A stretch of 64,000 nt of DNA from Sipunculus nudus (Eukaryota; Annelida; Sipuncula; Golfingiida; Sipunculidae): NCBI GenBank assembly GCA_026874595.1, contig CM049322.1, positions 27,877,840 through 27,941,839 on the forward strand, given 5' to 3'. The translations under genes were made by a program, and so were the position numbers. Numbering within the stretch: position 1 is the first letter of the stretch; each line of letters begins with the position of its first letter. The notes under the pieces were generated by a model that was not told the DNA's origin, did no database searches, and saw only the letters and a list, made by a program, of their open reading frames with translations. Below, piece by piece: positions 34,849 through 49,800 of this stretch.

Positions 34849-37800
34849 CTGGCTCCTGCGTGGACCTGATACATAACTGCCTTTGTACACCACCCAGTGA
34901 TTTACCCTGGCTCCTGCGTGGACCTGATACATCACTGACTTTGTACACCACCCAGTGATTTACCCTGGCTCTTTCGTGGACCTGATACATTACTGACTTT
35001 GTACACCACCCAGTGATTTACCCTGGCTCCGGCGTGGACCTGATACATTACTGACTTTGTACACAACCCAGTGATTTACCCCTGGCTCCTGCGTGGACCT
35101 GATACATAACTGACTTTGTAAACAACCCAGTGATTTACCCTGACTCCTGCGTGGGCCTAATACATTACTGAATTTGTACACCACCCAGTGATTTACCCTG
35201 GCTCCTGCTTGGACCTGATACATTACTGACTTTGTACACCACCCAGTGATTTACCCTGACTGCTGGGTGGACCTGATACATTACTGACTTTGTACACCAC
35301 CCAGTGATTTACCCTGGTTCCGGCGTGGACCTGACACATTGCTGACTTTGTACACCACCCAGTGATTTACCCTGACTCCTACGTGGACCTGATACATTAA
35401 TGACGTTGTACACCACTCAGTGATATACCCTGGCTCTTGCGTGGACCTGATACATTACTGCCTTTGTACACCACTTAGTTATTTACCCTGGCTCCTTAAT
35501 GGACCTGATAAATTAATGACTTTGTACACCACACAGTGATTTACCCTGGCTCCTGCGTGGACCTGATATATTACTGCCTTTGTATCCCCACCCAGTGATT
35601 TACCCTGGCTCCTGCGTGGACCTGATACATTACTGCCTTTGTACACCACCCAGTTATTTACCCTGGCTCCGGCGTGGACCTGATACATTACTGACTTTGT
35701 ACACCACCCAGTGATTTACCCTGGCTCCTGGGTGGACCTCATACATTACTGACTTTGTACACCACCCAGTCATTTACCCTGGCTGCTGCGTGGACCTGAT
35801 ACATTACTGACTTTGTACACCACCCAGTGATTTACCCCGGCTCCTGCGTGGACCTGATGCATTACTGACTTTGTACACCACCCAGTGATTTACCCTGGCT
35901 CCTGCGTGGACCTGATACATTACTCCCTTTGTACACCACCCATTGATTTACCCTGGCTCCTGCGTGGACCTGATACATTACTGACTTTGTACACCACCCA
36001 TTGATTTACCCTGGCTCCTGCGTGGACCTGATACATTAATGACTTTGTACACCACCCAGTGATTTACCCTGGCTCCTGGGTGGACCTGATACATTACTGA
36101 TTTTGTACACCACCCAGTGATTTACTCTGGCTCCTGCGTGGACCTGATACATTACTGACTTTGTACACCACCCAGTGATTAACCCAGGCTCCTGCGTGGA
36201 CCTGATACATTACTGACTTTGTACACCACCCAGTGATTTACCCTGGCTCCTGCGTGGACCTGATACATTAATGACTTTGTACACCACCCAGTGATTTACC
36301 CTGGCTCCTGGGTGGACCTCATACATTACTGATTTTGTACACCACCCAGTGATTTACTCTGGCTCCTGCGTGGACCTGATACATTACTGACTTTGTACAC
36401 CACCCAGTGATTAACCCAGGCTCCTGCGTGGACCTGATACATTACTGACTTTGTACACCACCCAGTGATTTACCCTGGATCCTGCGTGGACCTGATACAT
36501 TACTGACTTTGTACACCATCCAGTGATTTACCCTGGCTGCTGCGTGGACCTGATGCATTACTGACTTTGTTCACCACCCAGTGATTTACCCTGGCTCCTG
36601 CGTGGACCTGATGCATTACTGACTTTGTACACCACCCAGTGATTTACCCTGGCTCCTGCGTGGAACTGATACGTTACTGAATTTGTACACCACCCAGTGA
36701 TTTACCCTGGCTCCTGCGTGGACCTGATACATAACTGATTTGTACACCACCCAGTGATTTACCCTGGCCCCTGCGTGGACCTGATACATTACTGACTTTG
36801 TTCACCACCCTGTGATTTACCCTGACTCCTACGTGGACCTGATACATTATGATACAAATGACTTTGTACACCACTCAGTGATTTACCCTGGCTCTTGCGT
36901 GGACCTGACACATTACTGCGTTTGGACATCGCCCATTGATTTACCCTGGCTCCTGAGTGGACCTGATACATTACTGCCTTTGTACACCACCCAATAGTTT
37001 ACCCTTGCTCCTGGATGGACCTGATAAATTAATGACTTTGTACACCACACAGTGATTTACCCTGGCTCCTGCGTGGACCTGATATATTACTGACTTTGTA
37101 CACCCACCCAGTGATTTACCCTGGCTCCTGCATGGACCTGATACATTACTGACTTTGTACACCATCCAGTGATTTACCCTGGCTCCGGCGTGGACCTGAT
37201 ACATTACTGACTTTGTACACCACCCAGTGATTTACCCCTGACTCCTGCGTGGACCTGATACATAACAGACTTTGTACACAACCCAGTGATTTACCCTGAC
37301 TCCTGGGAGGGCCTGATACATTACTGAATTTGTACACCACCCAGTGATTAACCCTGGCTTCTACGTGGACCTGATACATTACTGACTTTGTACACCACCC
37401 AGTGATTTACCCTGACTGCTGGGTGGACCTGATACATTACTGACTTTGTACACAACCCAGTGATTTCCCCTCGCTCCGGCGTGGACCTGATACATTACTG
37501 ACTTTGTACACCACCCAGTGATTTACCCTGGCTCCTGCGTGGACCTGATACATTACTGACTTTGTACACCACCCAGTGGTTTACCCTGGCTCCTGCGTGG
37601 ACCTGATACATCATTGACTTTGTACACCACCGAGTGATTTACCCTGGCTCCTGCGTGAACCTGATACATTACTGCCTTTGTACACCACCCAGTGATTTAC
37701 CCTGGCTCCTGGGTGGACCTCATACATTACTGACGTTGTACACCACCCAGTCATTTACCCTGGCTGCTGCGTGGACCTGATACATTACTGACTTTGTACA

Positions 37801-40800
37801 CCACCCAGTGATTTACCCCGGCTCCTGCGTGGACCTGATGCATTACTGACTTTGTACACCACCCAGTGATTTACCCTGGCTCCTGCGTGGACCTGATACA
37901 TTACTCCCTTTGTACACCACCCAGTGATTTACCCTGGCTCCTGCGTGGACCTGATACATTACTGACTTTGTACACCACCCATTGATTTACCCATGCTCCT
38001 GCGTGGACCTGATACATTAATGACTTTGTACACCACCCAGTGATTTACCCTGGCTCCTGGGTGGACCTGATACATTACTGATTTTGTACACCACCCAGTG
38101 ATTTACTCTGGCTCCTGCGTGGACCTGATACATTACTGACTTTGTACACCACCCAGTGATTAACCCAGGCTCCTGCGTGGACCTGATACATTACTGACTT
38201 TGTACACCACCCAGTGATTTACCCTGGCTCCTGCGTGGACCTGATACATTACTGACTTTGTACACCATCCAGTGATTTACCCTGGCTGCTGCGTGGACCT
38301 GATGCATTACTGACTTTGTTCACCACCCAGTGATTTACCCTGGCTCCTGCGTGGACCTGATGCATTACTGACTTTGTACACCACCCAGTGATTTACCTTG
38401 GCTCCTGCGTGGAACTGATACGTTACTGAATTTGTACACCACCCAGTGATTTACCCTGGCTCCTGCGTGGACCTGATACATAACTGATTTGTACACCACC
38501 CAGTGATTTACCCTGGCCCCTGCGTGGACCTGATACATTACTGACTTTGTTCACCACCCTGTGATTTACCCTGACTCCTACGTGGACCTGATACATTATG
38601 ATACAAATGACTTTGTACAACACTCAGTTATTTACCCTGGCTCTTGCGTGGACCTGATACATTACTGCGTTTGGACATCGCCCATTGATTTACCCTGGCT
38701 CCTGAGTGGACCTGAAACATTACTGACTTTGTACACCACCCAGTGATTTACCCTGGCTCCTGCGTGGACCTGAAACATTACTGACTTTGTACACCACCCG
38801 GTGATTTACCCAGGCTCCTGCGTGGACCTGATACATTACTGACTTTGTACACCACCCAGTGATTTACCCAGGCTCCTGCGTGGACCTGATGCATTACTGA
38901 CTTTGTACACCACCCAGTGATTTACCCTGGCTCCTGCGTGGACCTGATGCATTACTGACTTAGTACACCAGTCAGTGATTTACCCTGGCTCCTGCGTGGA
39001 CCTGATACATTACTGACCTTATACATCACCCAGTGATTTATCCTGGCTCCTGCGTGGACCTGATACATTACTGACTTTCTACACCACCCAGTGATTTACC
39101 CTGGCTCCTGCATGGACCTGATACATTACTGACTTTGTACACCACCCAGTGATTTATCTTGGCTCCTGGGTGGACCTGATACATTACTGACTTTGTACAC
39201 CACCCAGTGATTTACCTTGGCTCCTGCGTGGACCTGATACATTACTGACTCTGTACAACTCCCAGTGATTTACCCTGGCTCCTGCGTGGACCTGATACAT
39301 TACTGCCTTTGTACACCACCCAGTGATTTACCCTGGCTCCTGCGTGGACCTGATACATCACTGACTTTGTTCACCACCCAGTGATTTACCCTGGCTCCTG
39401 CGTGGACCTGATACATTACTGACTTTGTACACCACCCAGTCATTTACCCTGGCTCCTGCGTGGACCTGATACATTACTGACTTTGTACACCACCCAGTGA
39501 TTTACCCTGGCACCTGGGTGGACCTCATACATTACTGACTTTGTACACCACCCAGTCATTTACCCTGGCTCCTGCGTGGACCTGATACATTACTGACTTT
39601 GTACACCACCCAGTGATTTACCCTGGCACCTGGGTGGACCTCATACATTACTGACTTTGTACACCACCCAGTGATTTACTCTGGCTCCTGCGTGGACCTG
39701 AAACATTACTGACTTTGTACACCATCCAGTGATTTACTCTGGCTCCTGCGTGGACCTGAAACATTACTGACTTTGTACTCCACACTGTGATTTACCCTGG
39801 CCCCTGCGTGGACCTGATACATTACTGACTTTGTTCACCACCCAGTGATTTACCCTGACTCCTACCTGGACCTGATACATTAATGACTTTGTACACCACC
39901 CAGTGATTTACCCTGGTTCCGGCGTGGACCTGACACATTACTGACTTTGTACACCACCCAGTGATTTATCCTGGCTCCTTGGTGGGCCTGATACATTACT
40001 GAATTTGTACACCACCCAGTGATTTACCCTGGCTGCTGCGTGGACCTGATACATTACTGACTTTGTTCACCACCCAGTGATTTACCCTGACTACTACGTG
40101 GACCTGATACATTAATGACTTTGTACACCACTCAGTGATATACCCTGGCTCTTGCGTGGACCTGATACATTACTGCGTTTGGACATCGCCCATTGATTTA
40201 CCCTGGCTCCTGCGTGGACCTGATACATTACTGCCTTTGTACACCACCCAGTTATTTACCCTGGCTTCTGGGTGGACCTGATAAATTAATGACTTTGTAC
40301 ACCACACAGTGATTTACCCTGGCTCCTGCGTGGACCTGATATATTACTGATTTTGTATCCCCACCCAGTGATTTACCCTGGCTCCTGGGTGGACCTGATA
40401 CATTACTGACTTTGTACACCACCCAGTCATTTACTCTGGCTCCTGCGTGGACCTGAAACATTACTGACTTTGTACACCATCCAGTGATTTACTCTGGCTC
40501 CTGCGTGGACCTGAAACATTACTGACTTTGTACACCACGCAGTGATTTACCCTGGCCCCTGCGTGGACCTGATACATTACTGACTTTGTTCACCACCCAG
40601 TGATTTACCCTGACTCCTACCTGGACCTGATACATTAATGACTTTGTACACCACCCAGTGATTTACCCTGGTTCCGGCGTGGACCTGACACATTACTGAC
40701 TTTGTACACCACCCAGTGATTTATCCTGGCTCCTTGGTGGGCCTGATACATTACTGAATTTGTACACCACCCAGTGATTTACCCTGGCTGCTGCGTGGAC

Positions 40801-43800
40801 CTGATACATTACTGACTTTGTTCACCACCCAGTGATTTACCCTGACTCCTACGTGGACCTGATACATTAATGACTTTGTACACCACTCAGTGATATACCC
40901 TGGCTCTTGCGTGGACCTGATACATTACTGCGTTTGCACATCGCCCATTGATTTACCCTGGCTCCTGCGTGGACCTAATACATTACTGCCTTTGTACACC
41001 ACCCAGTTATTTACCCTGGCTCCTGGGTGGACCTGATAAATTAATGACTTTGTACACCACACAGTGATTTACCCTGGCTCCTGCGTGGACCTGATACATT
41101 TCTGATTTTGTATCCCCACCCAGTGATTTACCCTGGCTCCTGGGTGGACCTGATACATTACTGACTTTGTACACCATCCAGTGATTTACCTTGGCTCCTG
41201 CGTGGACCTGATACATTACTGACTCTGTACAACACCCAGTGATTTACCCTGGCTCCTGCGTGGACCTCATACATAACTGCCTTTGTACACCACCCAGTGA
41301 TTTACCCTGGCTCCTGCGTGGACCTGATACATCACTGACTTTGTACACCACCCAGTGATTTACCCTGGCTCTTTCGTGGACCTGATACATTACTGACTTT
41401 GTACACCACCCAGTGATTTACCCTGGCTCCTGCGTGGACCTGATACATTACTGACTTTGTACACCACCCAGTGATTTACCCCTGGCTCCTGCGTGGACCT
41501 GATACATAACTGACTTTGTACACAACCCAGTGATTTACCCTGACTCCTGCGTGGGCCTAATACATTACTGAATTTGTACACCACCCAGTGATTTACCCTG
41601 GCTCCTGCTTGGACCTGATACATTACTGACTTTGTACACCACCCAGTGATTTACCCTGACTGCTGGGTGGACCTGATACATTACTGACTTTGTACACCAC
41701 CCAGTGATTTACCCTGGTTCCGGCGTGGACCTGACACATTGCTGACTTTGTACACCACCCAGTGATTTACCCTGACTCCTACGTGGACCTGATACATTAA
41801 TGACGTTGTACACCACTCAGTGATATACCCTGGCTCTTGCGTGGACCTGATACATTACTGCCTTTGTACACCACCCAGTTATTTACCCTGGCTCCTTAAT
41901 GGACCTGATAAATTAATGACTTTGTACACCACACAGTGATTTACCCTGGCTCCTGCGTGGACCTGATATATTACTGCCTTTGTATCCCCACCCAGTGATT
42001 TACCCTGGCTCCTGCGTGGACCTGATACATTACTGCCTTTGTACACCACCCAGTTATTTACCCTGGCTCCTGGGTGGACCTGATAAATTAATGACTTTGT
42101 ACACCACACAGTGATTTACCCTGGCTCCTGCGTGGACCTGATATATTACTGACTTTGTATCCCCACCCAGTGATTTACCCTGGCTCCTGCGTGGACCTGA
42201 TACATTACTGACTTTGTACACCACCCAGTGATTTACCCTGGCTCCTGCGTGGACCTGATACATTACTGACTTTGTACACCATCCAGTGATTTACCTTGGC
42301 TCCTGCGTGGACCTGATACATTACTGACTCTGTACAACACCCAGTGATTTACCCTGGCTCCTGCGTGGACCTCATACATAACTGCCTTTGTACACCACCC
42401 AGTGATTTACCCTGGCTCCTGCGTGGACCTGATACATCACTGACTTTGTACACCACCCAGTGATTTACCCTGGCTCTTTCGTGGACCTGATACATTACTG
42501 ACTTTGTACACCACCCAGTGATTTACCCTGGCTCCGGCGTGGACCTGATACATTACTGACTTTGTACACCACCCAGTGATTTACCCCTGGCTCCTGCGTG
42601 GACCTGATACATAACTGACTTTGTACACAACCCAGTGATTTACCCTGACTCCTGCGTGGGCCTAATACATTACTGAATTTGTACACCACCCAGTGATTTA
42701 CCCTGGCTCCTGCTTGGACCTGATACATTACTGACTTTTTACACCACCCAGTGATTTACCCTGACTGCTGGGTGGACCTGATACATTACTGACTTTGTAC
42801 ACCACCCAGTGATTTACCCTGGTTCCGGCGTGGACCTGACACATTGCTGACTTTGTACACCACCCAGTGATTTACCCTGACTCCTACGTGGACCTGATAC
42901 ATTAATGACGTTGTACACCACTCAGTGATATACCCTGGCTCTTGCATGGACCTGATACATTACTGCCTTTGTACACCACCCAGTTATTTACCCTGGCTCC
43001 TTAATGGACCTGATAAATTAATGACTTTGTACACCACACAGTGATTTACCCTGGCTCCTGCGTGGACCTGATATATTACTGCCTTTGTATCCCCACCCAG
43101 TGATTTACCCTGGCTCCTGCGTGGACCTGATACATTACTGCCTTTGTACACCACCCAGTTATTTACCCTGGCTCCGGCGTGGACCTGATACATTACTGAC
43201 TTTGTACACCACCCAGTGATTTACCCTGGCTCCTGGGTGGACCTCATACATTACTGACTTTGTACACCACCCAGTCATTTACCCTGGCTGCTGCGTGGAC
43301 CTGATACATTACTGACTTTGTACACCACCCAGTGATTTACCCCGGCTCCTGCGTGGACCTGATGCATTACTGACTTTGTACACCACCCAGTGATTTACCC
43401 TGGCTCCTGCGTGGACCTGATACATTACTCCCTTTGTACACCACCCAGTGATTTACCCTGGCTCCTGCGTGGACCTGATACATTACTGACTTTGTACACC
43501 ACCCATTGATTTACCCTGGCTCCTGCGTGGACCTGATACATTAATGACTTTGTACACCACCCAGTGATTTACCCTGGCTCCTGGGTGGACCTGATACATT
43601 ACTGATTTTGTACACCACCCAGTGATTTACTCTGGCTCCTGCGTGGACCTGATACATTACTGACTTTGTACACCACCCAGTGATTAACCCAGGCTCCTGC
43701 GTGGACCTGATACATTACTGACTTTGTACACCACCCAGTGATTTACCCTGGCTCCTGCGTGGACCTGATACATTACTGACTTTGTACACCATCCAGTGAT

Positions 43801-46800
43801 TTACCCTGGCTGCTGCGTGGACCTGATGCATTACTGACTTTGTTCACCACCGAGTGATTTACCCTGGCTCCTGCGTGGACCTGATGCATTACTGACTTTG
43901 TACACCACCCAGTGATTTACCGTGGCTCCTGCGTGGAACTGATACGTTACTGAATTTGTACACCACCCAGTGATTTACCCTGGCTCCTGCGTGGACCTGA
44001 TACATAACTGATTTGTACACCACCCAGTGATTTACCCTGGCCCCTGCGTGGACCTGATACATTACTGAATTTGTTCACCACCCTGTGATTTACCCTGACT
44101 CCTACGTGGACCTGATACATTATGATACAAATGACTTTGTACAACACTCAGTTATTTACCCTGGCTCTTGCGTGGACCTGATACATTACTGCGTTTTGAC
44201 ATCGCCCATTGATTTACCCTGGCTCCTGAGTGGACCTGAAACATTACTGACTTTGTACACCACCCAGTGATTTACCCAGGCTCCTGCGTGGACCTGAAAC
44301 ATTACTGACTTTGTACACCACCCGGTGATTTACCCAGGCTCCTGCGTGGACCTGATACATTACTGACTTTGTACACCACCCAGTGATTTACCCAGGCTCC
44401 TGCGTGGACCTGATGCATTACTGACTTTGTACACCACCCAGTGATTTACCCTGGCTCCTGCGTGGACCTGATGCATTACTGACTTAGTACACCAGTCAGT
44501 GATTTACCCTGGCTCCTGCGTGGACCTGATACATTACTGACCTTATACACCACCCAGTGATTTATCCTGGCTCCTGCGTGGACCTGATACATTACTGACT
44601 TTCTACACCACCCAGTGATTTACCCTGGCTCCTGCGTGGACCTGATACATTACTGACTTTGTACACCACCCAGTGATTTAACTTGGCTCCTGGGTGGACC
44701 TGATACATTACTGACTTTGTACACCACCCAGTGATTTACCTTGGCTCCTGCGTGGACCTGATACATTACTGACTCTGTACAACTCCCAGTGATTTACCCT
44801 GGCTCCTGCGTGGACCTGATACATTACTGCCTTTGTACACCACCCAGTGATTTACCCTGGCTCCTGCGTGGACCTGATACATCACTGACTTTGTTCACCA
44901 CCCAGTGATTTACCCTGGCTCCTGCGTGGACCTGATACATTACTGACTTTGTACACCACCCAGTCATTTACCCTGGCTCCTGCGTGGACCTGATACATTA
45001 CTGACTTTGTACACCACCCAGTGATTTACCCTGGCACCTGGGTGGACCTCATACATTACTGACTTTGTACACCACCCAGTCATTTACCCTGGCTCCTGCG
45101 TGGACCTGATACATTACTGACTTTGTACACCACCCAGTGATTTACCCTGGCACCTGGGTGGACCTCATACATTACTGACTTTGTACACCACCCAGTGATT
45201 TACTCTGGCTCCTGCGTGGACCTGAAACATTACTGACTTTGTACACCATCCAGTGATTTACTCTGGCTCCTGCGTGGACCTGAAACATTACTGCCTTTGT
45301 ACTCCACCCAGTGATTTACCCTGGCCCCTGCGTGGACCTGATACATTACTGACTTTGTTCACCACCCAGTGATTTACCCTGACTCCTACCTGGACCTGAT
45401 ACATTAATGACTTTGTACACCACCCAGTGATTTACCCTGGTTCCGGCGTGGACCTGACACATTACTGACTTTGTACACCACCCAGTGATTTATCCTGGCT
45501 CCTTGGTGGGCCTGATACATTACTGAATTTGTACACCACCCAGTGATTTACCCTGGCTGCTGCGTGGACCTGATACATTACTGACTTTGTTCACCACCCA
45601 GTGATTTACCCTGACTCCTACGTGGACCTGATACATTAATGACTTTGTACACCACTCAGTGATATACCCTGGCTCTTGCGTGGACCTGATACATTACTGC
45701 GTTTGGACATCGCCCATTGATTTACCCTGGCTCCTGCGTGGACCTGATACATTACTGCCTTTGTACACCACCCAGTTATTTACCCTGGCTTCTGGGTGGA
45801 CCTGATAAATTAATGACTTTGTACACCACACAGTGATTTACCCTGGCTCCTGCGTGGACCTGATATATTACTGATTTTGTATCCCCACCCAGTGATTTAC
45901 CCTGGCTCCTGGGTGGAGCTGATACATTACTGACTTTGTACACCATCCAGTGATTTACTCTGGCTCCTGCGTGGACCTGATACATTACTGACTCTGTACA
46001 ACTCCCAGTGATTTACCCTGGCTCCTGCGTGGACCTGATACATTACTGCCTTTGTACACCACCCAGTGATTTACCCTGGCTCCTGCGTGGACCTGATACA
46101 TTACTGACTTTGTTCACCACCCAGTGATTTACCCTGACTCCTACGTGGACCTGATACATTAATGACTTTGTACACCACTCAGTGATATACCCTGGCTCTT
46201 GCGTGGACCTGATACATTACTGCGTTTGGACATCGCCCATTGATTTACCCTGGCTCCTGCGTGGACCTGATACATTACTGCCTTTGTACACCACCCAGTT
46301 ATTTACCCTGGCTTCTGGGTGGACCTGATAAATTAATGACTTTGTACACCACACAGTGATTTACCCTGGCTCCTGCGTGGACCTGATATATTACTGATTT
46401 TGTATCCCCACCCAGTGATTTACCCTGGCTCCTGGGTGGACCTGATACATTACTGACTTTGTACACCATCCAGTGATTTACTCTGGCTCCTGCGTGGACC
46501 TGAAACATTACTGACTTTGTACACCACGCAGTGATTTACCCTGGCCCCTGCGTGGACCTGATACATTACTGACTTTGTTCACCACCCAGTGATTTACCCT
46601 GACTCCTACCTGGACCTGATACATTAATGACTTTGTACACCACCCAGTGATTTACCCTGGTTCCGGCGTGGACCTGACACATTACTGACTTTGTACACCA
46701 CCCAGTGATTTATCCTGGCTCCTTGGTGGGCCTGATACATTACTGAATTTGTACACCACCCAGTGATTTACCCTGGCTGCTGCGTGGACCTGATACATTA

Positions 46801-49800
46801 CTGACTTTGTTCACCACCCAGTGATATACCCTGGCTCTTGCGTGGACCTGATACATTACTGCGTTTGCACATCGCCCATTGATTTACCCTGGCTCCTGCG
46901 TGGACCTGATACATTACTGCCTTTGTACACCACCCAGTTATTTACCCTGGCTGCTGGGTGGACCTGATAAATTAATGACTTTGTACACCACCCAGTGATT
47001 TACCCTGGCACCTGGGTGGACCTCATACATTACTGACTTTGTACACCACCCAGTCATTTACCCTGGCTCCTGCGTGGACCTGATACATTACTGACTTTGT
47101 ACACCACCCAGTGATTTACCCTGGCACCTGGGTGGACCTCATACATTACTGACTTTGTACACCACCCAGTGATTTACTCTGGCTCCTGCGTGGACCTGAA
47201 ACATTACTGACTTTGTACACCATCCAGTGATTTACTCTGGCTCCTGCGTGGACCTGAAACATTACTGACTTTGTACTCCACACTGTGATTTACCCTGGCC
47301 CCTGCGTGGACCTGATACATTACTGACTTTGTTCACCACCCAGTGATTTACCCTGACTCCTACCTGGACCTGATACATTAATGACTTTGTACACCACCCA
47401 GTGATTTACCCTGGTTCCGGCGTGGACCTGACACATTACTGACTTTGTACACCACCCAGTGATTTATCCTGGCTCCTTGGTGGGCCTGATACATTACTGA
47501 ATTTGTACACCACCCAGTGATTTACCCTGGCTGCTGCGTGGACCTGATACATTACTGACTTTGTTCACCACCCAGTGATTTACCCTGACTACTACGTGGA
47601 CCTGATACATTAATGACTTTGTACACCACTCAGTGATATACCCTGGCTCTTGCGTGGACCTGATACATTACTGCGTTTGGACATCGCCCATTGATTTACC
47701 CTGGCTCCTGCGTGGACCTGATACATTACTGCCTTTGTACACCACCCAGTTATTTACCCTGGCTTCTGGGTGGACCTGATAAATTAATGACTTTGTACAC
47801 CACACAGTGATTTACCCTGGCTCCTGCGTGGACCTGATATATTACTGATTTTGTATCCCCACCCAGTGATTTACCCTGGCTCCTGGGTGGACCTGATACA
47901 TTACTGACTTTGTACACCACCCAGTCATTTACTCTGGCTCCTGCGTGGACCTGAAACATTACTGACTTTGTACACCATCCAGTGATTTACTCTGGCTCCT
48001 GCGTGGACCTGAAACATTACTGACTTTGTACACCACGCAGTGATTTACCCTGGCCCCTGCGTGGACCTGATACATTACTGACTTTGTTCACCACCCAGTG
48101 ATTTACCCTGACTCCTACCTGGACCTGATACATTAATGACTTTGTACACCACCCAGTGATTTACCCTGGTTCCGGCGTGGACCTGACACATTACTGACTT
48201 TGTACACCACCCAGTGATTTATCCTGGCTCCTTGGTGGGCCTGATACATTACTGAATTTGTACACCACCCAGTGATTTACCCTGGCTGCTGCGTGGACCT
48301 GATACATTACTGACTTTGTTCACCACCCAGTGATTTACCCTGACTCCTACGTGGACCTGATACATTAATGACTTTGTACACCACTCAGTGATATACCCTG
48401 GCTCTTGCGTGGACCTGATACATTACTGCGTTTGCACATCGCCCATTGATTTACCCTGGCTCCTGCGTGGACCTGATACATTACTGCCTTTGTACACCAC
48501 CCAGTTATTTACCCTGGCTCCTGGGTGGACCTGATAAATTAATGACTTTGTACACCACACAGTGATTTACCCTGGCTCCTGCGTGGACCTGATACATTTC
48601 TGATTTTGTATCCCCACCCAGTGATTTACCCTGGCTCCTGGGTGGACCTGATACATTACTGACTTTGTACACCATCCAGTGATTTACCTTGGCTCCTGCG
48701 TGGACCTGATACATTACTGACTCTGTACAACACCCAGTGATTTACCCTGGCTCCTGCGTGGACCTCATACATAACTGCCTTTGTACACCACCCAGTGATT
48801 TACCCTGGGTCCTGCGTGGACCTGATACATCACTGACTTTGTACACCACCCAGTGATTTACCCTGGCTCTTTCGTGGACCTGATACATTACTGACTTTGT
48901 ACACCACCCAGTGATTTACCCTGGCTCCGGCGTGGACCTGATACATTACTGACTTTGTACACCACCCAGTGATTTACCCCTGGCTCCTGCGTGGACCTGA
49001 TACATAACTGACTTTGTACACAACCCAGTGATTTACCCTGACTCCTGCGTGGGCCTAATACATTACTGAATTTGTACACCACCCAGTGATTTACCCTGGC
49101 TCCTGCTTGGACCTGATACATTACTGACTTTGTACACCACCCAGTGATTTACCCTGACTGCTGGGTGGACCTGATACATTACTGACTTTGTACACCACCC
49201 AGTGATTTACCCTGGTTCCGGCGTGGACCTGACACATTGCTGACTTTGTACACCATCCAGTGATTTACCCTGACTCCTACGTGGACCTGATACATTAATG
49301 ACGTTGTACACCACTCAGTGATATACCCTGGCTCTTGCGTGGACCTGATACATTACTGCCTTTGTACACCACCCAGTCATTTACCCTGGCTCCTTAATGG
49401 ACCTGATAAATTAATGACTTTGTACACCACACAGTGATTTACCCTGGCTCCTGCGTGGACCTGATATATTACTGCCTTTGTATCCCCAACCAGTGATTTA
49501 CCCTGGCTCCTGCGTGGACCTGATACATTACTGCCTTTGTACACCACCCAGTTATTTACCCTGGCTCCTGGGTGGACCTGATAAATTAATGACTTTGTAC
49601 ACCACACAGTGATTTACCCTGGCTCCTGCGTGGACCTGATATATTACTGACTTTGTATCCCCACCCAGTGATTTACCCTGGCTCCTGCGTGGACCTGATA
49701 CATTACTGACTTTGTACACCACCCAGTGATTTACCCTGGCTCCTGCGTGGACCTGATACATTACTGACTTTGTACACCATCCAGTGATTTACCTTGGCTC